The position numbers and the translations under genes are program-made. Source: Anaerolineales bacterium (GTDB lineage: Bacteria; Chloroflexota; Anaerolineae; Anaerolineales; DRMV01). Taken from it: a DNA stretch of 11,604 bases. The notes below the pieces were generated by a model that had not been told where the DNA came from, ran no database searches, and worked only from the letters and a program-made list of their open reading frames with translations. Positions 7,277 to 11,604 of this stretch are shown one piece after another (position 1 is the stretch's first letter; each line of letters begins with the position of its first letter). The stretch covers positions 1 through 11,604 of the forward strand of contig JALSPT010000132.1 in NCBI GenBank assembly GCA_026985785.1, read 5' to 3'.

Positions 7277-10257
7277 CAAGAAGTGCCGTTCTCCATTTCC
7301 TGCAGACGGTCCAGACGCAGCCGCACCGCGCCGCGGCGAGCATTCAAAACCCGTGTCAGTTGACCCAGCGCATACGACAAGATCTGCTCCACGTCATCCG
7401 TCTGCTGCGCATGTTGCACAATGCCAAACAACGTCTGCTCACGCCGATGCGCCGTCTCCATTTGCGTCATCATCCGTACCTTGCTCAGCAACAACGCCAC
7501 CAAGGTGGCAATTGCCTCCACAAAGTCCAGGTCGCGTTCGCTGAAGGCATGTTCTCGCTCGGTGTGCTGCAACACCAACACGCCCATCAAGCGTTCGCCT
7601 ACCATCAACGGCACACCCAACCACGAGTTGGCCGGCTTCCCCACGATCTTGGCGCCCAGGGCTTTGGCCTGCGCTTCCATGTTCTCCGCAATCAACAAAG
7701 GCCGCCTGGTATTGATGACGTGAGAAATCAACCCTTCTCCCAAGGGAAAAGGCTCGATCTGCAACACATTGCCACCTTGCTCATAAGCGTAAGGCACCGT
7801 AATCATCCGCCGCAACGGATCGTACAAAGCGACAACGAGGCCAATATCACCAAACATCTCGGCAATTTGTGCCCGCAGCACCTCATAAAATGCCTCCGGC
7901 GTCGTCGCCTCGGCAATGCTTTGCCCCAAATCGACCAACATGCGGAATTCTTGCAACCGCTGACCAGCCTCCTCCAGCGCACCGACCCGCTCCAGCGCCG
8001 CACCCGCCACGTCGGCCAGCGTCACATAAGTTTCGACGCGCGACACGCTCAAAGCATTGGGCTGCTCATCTCCCACCATAAACGTCGCCGCCAATACATC
8101 ACCGTTATAAACCGGCAGAAAAACCACCGAACGGCAGCCAAGTGCTTTTGCAGCGCGCAACAACGCCCCAGGAACCGTCCCACCTCGCTCCGCATCGTGT
8201 ATCAGCAAGGGCATGTTGCGCGGCAGGTAACGCCTCAACTCCGACGACGCGAGCCCCAGCGTGTCCACATTCGGGGTCAGAAAGCCCTTCTGAGGATGAT
8301 GAGCCGCGCGTAACACCATCTCATCGGTCAAAGGCTGGCGGACGAACATTGCACCGATGAACGGCAATTGCGTCACGGCCTTGGCACCGATTTCCACAAT
8401 CTGGCTCTCTTTTTCGGCTTTGGCCAATTCGCCCACAATGCGATAAAGCACCTCAGCCTCGCCTCGCCCAGCCTCAGCCTGTTCACGCAAACGGGCATTG
8501 TAAATCGCAGCCGCTAACTGGCTGGCCAAGGCCTGCAGCGTTTCCACACTGTATTCATCAAAAGCATCGGGCGATTTGCTCTGGACGTCCAACACACCTA
8601 ACACCTGATTCCCCACAATCAAGGGGATCCCCGCCTCGGAGCGGGTTTCCGGCAAGAGGGGATTTTTGAAATGGACGACCTCTTCACTAACATCCGAAGC
8701 CACGCGCGGCTGCCCGTGAGCAGCGACCCATCCCACGATGGAATTGCCCCCCACCTCCAGACGATGGCCGCGACGCTTCATTTCCTCACCCGCAGGGCCG
8801 GTGGATTCTTCCAACACAGCATAACCACTCTCATCAAGCAAAAACACCGAGGCCTGATAATACTGCGGGAAGCGCTCGACGATCAGCGCCACACTGCGAC
8901 GCAAAATCTCGCGCAAATCCACCGCCGAAGTCGCCAACGCCGCCACTTCAGCAGCCGTTTGCACCTGTGCCGTGCGTTCCTCCACCTGAGCCTCCAGCGA
9001 GCGATAAAAGTCGCTCAACTGATCGGCCATATAGTTGAAGGAATGAGCCAAAAGGCCAATCTCATCACCGCGCTCTACGGGTGCCCGCATCAGCCAATCC
9101 CCCTCCGCAAATCGTCGGGCTACCTCGGCAATTCGCAAGATCGGCCGCGTGATGTAAGTGGCTACTCCCCAAACAACAGCCACAAGCAAAACCACCAACA
9201 AAAGCAACGATTGCAATGCGTAAGGGGTCAGTTCGTGGGAGCGACGAGTCAACAGCGTCCTCGGCAATTCCATGCCAATGGCGGCGTTCAACATCGGCAC
9301 CCACTGGGCTGCGGCAAACACTTTTTGCCCCTCAATCGGGGAAGTGTATTCACTATCCACCGCAGCATTCGCGCTGCGGAAGCCCTGCGTCTGGAACACC
9401 GAGGGCGCCGGATATGCTGTCAACGCATTGGTTACAGGGTCAATGGTGAGGTAAGTGCCGTCGTAAAGCAGCAAGAAAGCACGACTGCCAGGGTAACGAC
9501 GCGCCAGCCCCCTCAACAGCCGCTCCATAGCCAGTTCCTCCGAAACCCCCACAATGTACATACTTTTACCACTCAACGCATCTTTATAGGAAAGCACCGT
9601 AAAAAGGAACGTCCGCTGCCTTTCGGAAGGCAAAGGCGAGTAATTGTAAATAGGAAAATGAACGCCTCCAAAAACATCCGGCGCAAAAGCCTCAGTGGTG
9701 GGAGCAATCGCTCCCATCCATTCAATCCCCCCCATCCCCTGGAGCGAGCGCCCGCTCAAGCGGGCAATGACTTTTGCCAAGGGGCTCTCCTTCACCTGCA
9801 ACCCCACCCAAGCAGGATTGCTGCTGGCCAAAATGGCAAAATCCGTATCCAGGATAAAAAAGTCGTTGAAAAGGGGGTACGTCTCATAACGATTGATATC
9901 TTCCAGATCGGAGAGCACTTCCTGTTGAGCCGCGGCAAAGCGCGGCTCATAGTGACCACGCGTCAACAGCTGGTGAGCCGCGGCAATGAATTTGTGCCGG
10001 TGCAAGATGGCGTCAATCCGGGCACTTTTTGCCAACAATTGGTCATTGATCTCACCCCGCATCTCGCTTTCAGCCTGATGCAATTGCTCAGCCAGCTGCT
10101 GTTGCAAATACCCCTGGGCTTTATAGGTTAAAACCAGACCAATGACCAGTACCGGCACAAGCACCGCAGGCAACAAAATCGCCACCATTCGGCGCGCCAA
10201 GCGCCCGCGAAAAACGCGGGACGTCGAGGGATAAGACTTCGGTTGTGTATCGCTCAT
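7276..10257 (-). CDS. Membrane receptor: dCache-like periplasmic sensor, HAMP, GAF chain, no output domain
   Basis: The product has 993 residues. An N-terminal membrane helix (about 24-44) and a second one (about 346-369) flank a periplasmic domain of some 300 residues. That domain has features of a double Cache fold: FFILDTDFAILASS at 133-146, and QWVPMLNAAIGMELP at 318-332 just before the second helix. dCache domains usually bind small extracellular molecules such as amino or organic acids; the ligand here is unknown. A HAMP domain follows at about 370-425. Three GAF-like domains lie at about 433-590, 600-760 and 768-935, and a truncated-GAF tail at about 940-985. No histidine kinase, cyclase or methyl-accepting domain is present. 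The ATG at 10257 is preceded by GGAG at 8 nt, 15 nt after the upstream receiver gene. Only one cysteine (708) is present, so a bilin-binding GAF is unlikely. Family assignment of the Cache domain is by pattern only. Confidence 0.93.
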   Translation of the reverse strand: MSDTQPKSYPSTSRVFRGRLARRMVAILLPAVLVPVLVIGLVLTYKAQGYLQQQLAEQLHQAESEMRGEINDQLLAKSARIDAILHRHKFIAAAHQLLTRGHYEPRFAAAQQEVLSDLEDINRYETYPLFNDFFILDTDFAILASSNPAWVGLQVKESPLAKVIARLSGRSLQGMGGIEWMGAIAPTTEAFAPDVFGGVHFPIYNYSPLPSERQRTFLFTVLSYKDALSGKSMYIVGVSEELAMERLLRGLARRYPGSRAFLLLYDGTYLTIDPVTNALTAYPAPSVFQTQGFRSANAAVDSEYTSPIEGQKVFAAAQWVPMLNAAIGMELPRTLLTRRSHELTPYALQSLLLLVVLLVAVVWGVATYITRPILRIAEVARRFAEGDWLMRAPVERGDEIGLLAHSFNYMADQLSDFYRSLEAQVEERTAQVQTAAEVAALATSAVDLREILRRSVALIVERFPQYYQASVFLLDESGYAVLEESTGPAGEEMKRRGHRLEVGGNSIVGWVAAHGQPRVASDVSEEVVHFKNPLLPETRSEAGIPLIVGNQVLGVLDVQSKSPDAFDEYSVETLQALASQLAAAIYNARLREQAEAGRGEAEVLYRIVGELAKAEKESQIVEIGAKAVTQLPFIGAMFVRQPLTDEMVLRAAHHPQKGFLTPNVDTLGLASSELRRYLPRNMPLLIHDAERGGTVPGALLRAAKALGCRSVVFLPVYNGDVLAATFMVGDEQPNALSVSRVETYVTLADVAGAALERVGALEEAGQRLQEFRMLVDLGQSIAEATTPEAFYEVLRAQIAEMFGDIGLVVALYDPLRRMITVPYAYEQGGNVLQIEPFPLGEGLISHVINTRRPLLIAENMEAQAKALGAKIVGKPANSWLGVPLMVGERLMGVLVLQHTEREHAFSERDLDFVEAIATLVALLLSKVRMMTQMETAHRREQTLFGIVQHAQQTDDVEQILSYALGQLTRVLNARRGAVRLRLDRLQEMENGTS

Positions 10258-10272
10258 GCAAAAAACTCCATC

Positions 10273-10722
10273 TCACAGTTCCCACACGGGCTCGCCTCGG
10301 AGAATGCGGCGAATCTGGTCAGGAAAGCGATCCGGATCCAACGGTTTCCCAATAAAGCCATCGAAGCCCGCCGCTTTGGCTTTGTTGATCTGCTCCCGGC
10401 TGGCCTCCGCCGTCACCGCCACAACCAGGGTGTCCTTCAACGTAGGTGAAGAGCGGATTTTGCGCAGTGCGCCGTAGCCGTCCTCATAAGGCAAGCGAAT
10501 ATCCATCAAAATAAGGTCAACCCGCGGCAACGTGTCGGCATACTCTACCACTTCATAACCACTCGTCTTCCATTCACAATGAATGCCCATATACCCCAAC
10601 ATCCGGGCGATCAACACAAAATTCGCGACGTTGTCCTCCACCACCAACACAACGGCCTCGTCAGGATTTTCCGGCAAACGGCGCTTGCTCCCACGGATGG
10701 GGGTGGTGTTTTCCTCGGCCAT
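10273..10722 (-). CDS. Stand-alone response-regulator receiver protein
   Basis: The product has 149 residues: a single receiver (REC) domain with a charged N-terminal extension of about 22 residues and no DNA-binding or enzymatic output. Acidic pocket residues E29 and D30 (VVEDN), the phospho-acceptor D74 (LILMDIRLP), T104 (VAVTAEA) and K126 (FIGKPLD) are all present, so it should accept a phosphate from a histidine kinase. Sequence such as EDNVANFVLIARMLGYMG resembles receivers attached to hybrid kinases or DivK-like regulators. The ATG at 10722 is chosen because AGGAG lies 7 nt upstream. An in-frame extension to 10821 would overlap the preceding gene by about 90 nt and add a low-complexity Arg-rich leader. 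It probably acts as a phosphate shuttle or a protein-interaction switch within this operon. Confidence 0.94.
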   Translation of the reverse strand: MAEENTTPIRGSKRRLPENPDEAVVLVVEDNVANFVLIARMLGYMGIHCEWKTSGYEVVEYADTLPRVDLILMDIRLPYEDGYGALRKIRSSPTLKDTLVVAVTAEASREQINKAKAAGFDGFIGKPLDPDRFPDQIRRILRGEPVWEL

Positions 10723-10729
10723 ACTCGCT

Positions 10730-10734
10730 CTCCT
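10730..10734 (-). promoter_or_regulatory. Shine-Dalgarno site deciding the start of the second receiver gene
   Basis: AGGAG on the minus strand lies 7 nt before the ATG at 10722 and overlaps the stop codon of the preceding receiver gene. It favours the 149-residue product over an extension to 10821 and suggests translational coupling. Confidence 0.75.
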
Positions 10735-11111
10735 CAGCCTGCAGTATCCGGGGGCAAAAAAGCGGCTATCTGGCGCGGCAAGGCGTCGACGTCCACCGGT
10801 TTCTGAATGTAGCCATCGCACCCGGCTTCCAGCACGCGCTCTCGGTCACCCTTCATCACGTTGGCCGTCAACGCGACGACCGGAACATGCTTCCACACCG
10901 GATGGCCTTTAATGTGTTTGGTGAGCGTAAACCCATCCACCTCGGGCATGTTGATATCCATCAAAATCAGATCCGGCACCCGTTCGGCCAAAACGGCCAG
11001 CGCCTCTTCCGCATTACCGGCTTCCAACACCTCATAGCCTTCCGCCGCCAGAATTCGCCGAATCAATAAACGGTTGAACGGATCGTCCTCAATATAAAGC
11101 ACTACGGCCAT
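10734..11111 (-). CDS. Stand-alone CheY/DivK-like response-regulator receiver protein, first gene of the operon
   Basis: The product has 125 residues and consists of one receiver domain. Acidic pocket residues E8, D9 and D10 (YIEDDPFNR), phospho-acceptor D52 (LILMDINMP), T82 (VVALTANVM) and K104 (GYIQKPVDVD) are all intact, so it should be phosphorylated by a histidine kinase. The EDDPFNRLLIRRIL and LTANVMKGDRE stretches are typical of DivK-like or hybrid-kinase receivers. There is no output domain. The ATG at 11111 follows GGAGG by 7 nt; an in-frame TTG at 11117 is closer than a ribosome site allows. It is the first gene after the promoter region, and its stop overlaps the Shine-Dalgarno sequence of the second receiver gene. 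Having two different receivers suggests a phosphorelay or two separate targets. Confidence 0.95.
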   Translation of the reverse strand: MAVVLYIEDDPFNRLLIRRILAAEGYEVLEAGNAEEALAVLAERVPDLILMDINMPEVDGFTLTKHIKGHPVWKHVPVVALTANVMKGDRERVLEAGCDGYIQKPVDVDALPRQIAAFLPPDTAG

Positions 11112-11118
11112 AATCAAA

Positions 11119-11123
11119 CCTCC
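11119..11123 (-). promoter_or_regulatory. Shine-Dalgarno site of the first operon gene
   Basis: GGAGG on the minus strand lies 7 nt before the ATG at 11111. The spacing excludes the in-frame TTG at 11117, which is only 1 nt from the site. Confidence 0.75.
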
Positions 11124-11145
11124 ACAAAGTTCACCACGCTTTCCT

Positions 11146-11172
11146 ATTTTATCAGCAACGGGAGATGCTCAA
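11146..11172 (-). promoter_or_regulatory. Putative promoter of the signalling operon
   Basis: On the minus strand, TTGAGC (11172-11167) and TAAAAT (11151-11146) are separated by 15 bp. The -10 box matches consensus at 5 of 6 positions and the -35 at 4 of 6; the spacer is short. Transcription would start near 11139, leaving a leader of about 28 nt before the ATG at 11111. One arm of the 11-bp inverted repeat lies across the -35 box and spacer. Confidence 0.45.
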
Positions 11173-11240
11173 CGTAACAGAACCATTGCGCCCTTCACAC
11201 ACAACTGCAACACAAGCGTCATACAAAAAGAGCATCTCCC
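11160..11240. repeat. Perfect 11-bp inverted repeat with 59-bp spacing; candidate shared operator
   Basis: GGGAGATGCTC at 11160-11170 is the exact reverse complement of GAGCATCTCCC at 11230-11240. Each arm falls just upstream of the -10 box of one of the two divergent promoters. Read in the direction of each promoter, the element has the same orientation, 3 bp before TATAAT on the plus strand and 8 bp before TAAAAT on the minus strand. Neither predicted transcript would contain both arms, which argues for a DNA-binding site over an RNA hairpin. Confidence 0.6.
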
Positions 11241-11267
11241 TACTATAATATGTGCACACCACTGCAA
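11198..11267. repeat. Imperfect 13-bp direct repeat in the divergent intergenic region
   Basis: CACACAACTGCAA at 11198-11210 and CACACCACTGCAA at 11255-11267 differ at one position. The second copy overlaps the predicted transcription start of the plus-strand gene. An ACACAA hexamer also recurs at 11199-11204 and 11210-11215, 11 bp apart. These could be regulator half-sites or chance in a CA-rich stretch. Confidence 0.35.
11220..11249 (+). promoter_or_regulatory. Putative promoter of the divergent zinc-ribbon gene
   Basis: A perfect TATAAT lies at 11244-11249. A weak -35 candidate, CATACA at 11220-11225, is 18 bp upstream and matches only the ACA half of TTGACA, which would suit an activated promoter. 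Transcription would start near 11256, about 53 nt before the ATG at 11309. The second arm of the 11-bp inverted repeat fills most of the spacer. Confidence 0.5.
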
Positions 11268-11308
11268 GTCACTTTAGCCTGCCCAGCCCGCGTTTTAGAG
11301 AAAACACC

Positions 11309-11604
11309 ATGCTTCCCATCTCCAGCATTCATGCTGCACCACCGCGAACGAAAGAAGAACACACCTATCAGGTATGCCGACATTGTGGCTTTCGCCTGAT
11401 GGAGGTGTGGCTGCCAACGGATGCCACCTTTCCGTTGCCGGTAGAACACTGCCCCATTTGCGGCTATCGGCGCGATGCCAATGGGATCACGCGGGGCAAA
11501 CCCATGACACGCGAAGAAAAACTCTTCGCGTTCGACCGCTGGCTATGGCAACATGGCCTGGACAGGAACCTCCTGCAAAGCCACTACCACCTCCGCCCGG
11601 AGCA
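11309..11604 (+). CDS. Zinc-ribbon-like protein of unknown function, C-terminus cut by the window edge
   Basis: The frame is open from an ATG at 11309 to the right edge, about 98 residues. Two CxxC pairs, CRHC at 23-26 and CPIC at 48-51, each followed by G and an aromatic residue (CGF, CGY), form a likely zinc ribbon or rubredoxin-like knuckle with a 21-residue spacer. After it comes a charged, Trp-containing stretch (TREEKLFAFDRWLWQHGL). I do not recognise the family. The ribosome site is weak (AGAG about 8 nt upstream). An in-frame GTG at 11252 exists but would precede the predicted transcription start, so the ATG is preferred. The gene is divergent from the signalling operon and may share its control through the inverted repeat; a metal-dependent or nucleic-acid-binding role is only a guess. 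The coding frame is supported by the CxxC pattern and the strong TATAAT upstream. Confidence 0.72.
   Translation, partial: MLPISSIHAAPPRTKEEHTYQVCRHCGFRLMEVWLPTDATFPLPVEHCPICGYRRDANGITRGKPMTREEKLFAFDRWLWQHGLDRNLLQSHYHLRPE

Noticed and set aside
7300..7450. Possible degenerate histidine-kinase dimerisation helix at the end of the 993-aa receptor (AHRREQTLF)
   Set aside because: The H-box pattern and any following ATPase motifs (N, G1, G2 boxes) are absent. The segment fits a truncated GAF instead.
8671..10131. Long plus-strand open frame of 486 codons (also 6077-7363, 30-941 and 3050-3889)
   Set aside because: These lie antisense to genes with clear domains. Their translations are rich in His, Gln, Arg and Pro with no recognisable motif, as expected from the reverse of GC-biased coding sequence.
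7276..10257. Phytochrome-like bilin-binding GAF domain
   Set aside because: There is no PHY domain and only a single cysteine, outside any bilin-attachment context. The GAF order does not match phytochromes.
10723..10821. N-terminal extension of the second receiver to 10821
   Set aside because: It would overlap the preceding gene by about 90 nt, adds an Arg-rich stretch without a fold, and ignores the good AGGAG site before 10722.
11160..11240. Inverted repeat as a transcription terminator or attenuator hairpin
   Set aside because: The loop is 59 nt, no U-run directly follows the downstream arm in either direction, and the predicted starts leave both arms outside the transcripts.
1..11604. 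tRNA or rRNA genes, CRISPR arrays, insertion sequences, phage genes
   Set aside because: None seen: no regularly spaced repeats, no transposase motifs, and the coding frames are continuous across nearly the whole window.

Overview
The window looks like part of a bacterial chromosome of fairly high GC content. The protein style suggests Chloroflexota (Anaerolineae or Ardenticatenia): long receptors built from chained GAF domains with half-GAF units and a short truncated-GAF tail, beside a soluble ParA-type ATPase. The lineage is an inference from remembered family patterns, not from a search.

Layout. Almost the whole window (1-11111) is one compact minus-strand gene series. In transcription order it holds: a CheY-like receiver protein (10734-11111), a second stand-alone receiver protein (10273-10722), a dCache-like/HAMP/multi-GAF membrane receptor (7276-10257), a six-helix membrane GAF receptor (5645-7264), a helical-sensor/HAMP/multi-GAF membrane receptor (2177-5644), a ParA-family ATPase (1381-2166), and a PAS/GAF protein cut by the left window edge (1-1415). 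Gaps between genes are 11, 15, 11, 0 and 10 nt, and the last pair overlaps by 35 nt. Nearly every gene has a good Shine-Dalgarno sequence. This is almost certainly one operon. No gene-free stretch exceeds 300 bases.

A 197-bp intergenic region (11112-11308) separates the operon from a divergent plus-strand gene (11309 to the right edge) that encodes a small zinc-ribbon-like protein. This region holds a plausible promoter for each direction. A perfect 11-bp inverted repeat places one arm inside each promoter, in the same orientation relative to both, which looks like a shared operator. A 12/13 direct repeat is also present.

How the genes may work together. Three membrane receptors carry different sensory inputs (periplasmic dCache-like, six-helix membrane, periplasmic helical bundle). 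All have cytoplasmic GAF domains, and none has a histidine kinase, cyclase, phosphatase or methyl-accepting output domain. All three end in a similar truncated-GAF segment. The two receivers keep all phosphorylation residues, so a kinase must exist. The best local candidate is the cut PAS/GAF protein, whose C-terminus lies outside the window. The ParA ATPase has no ParB partner here and could position such a receptor cluster, but that is a hypothesis.
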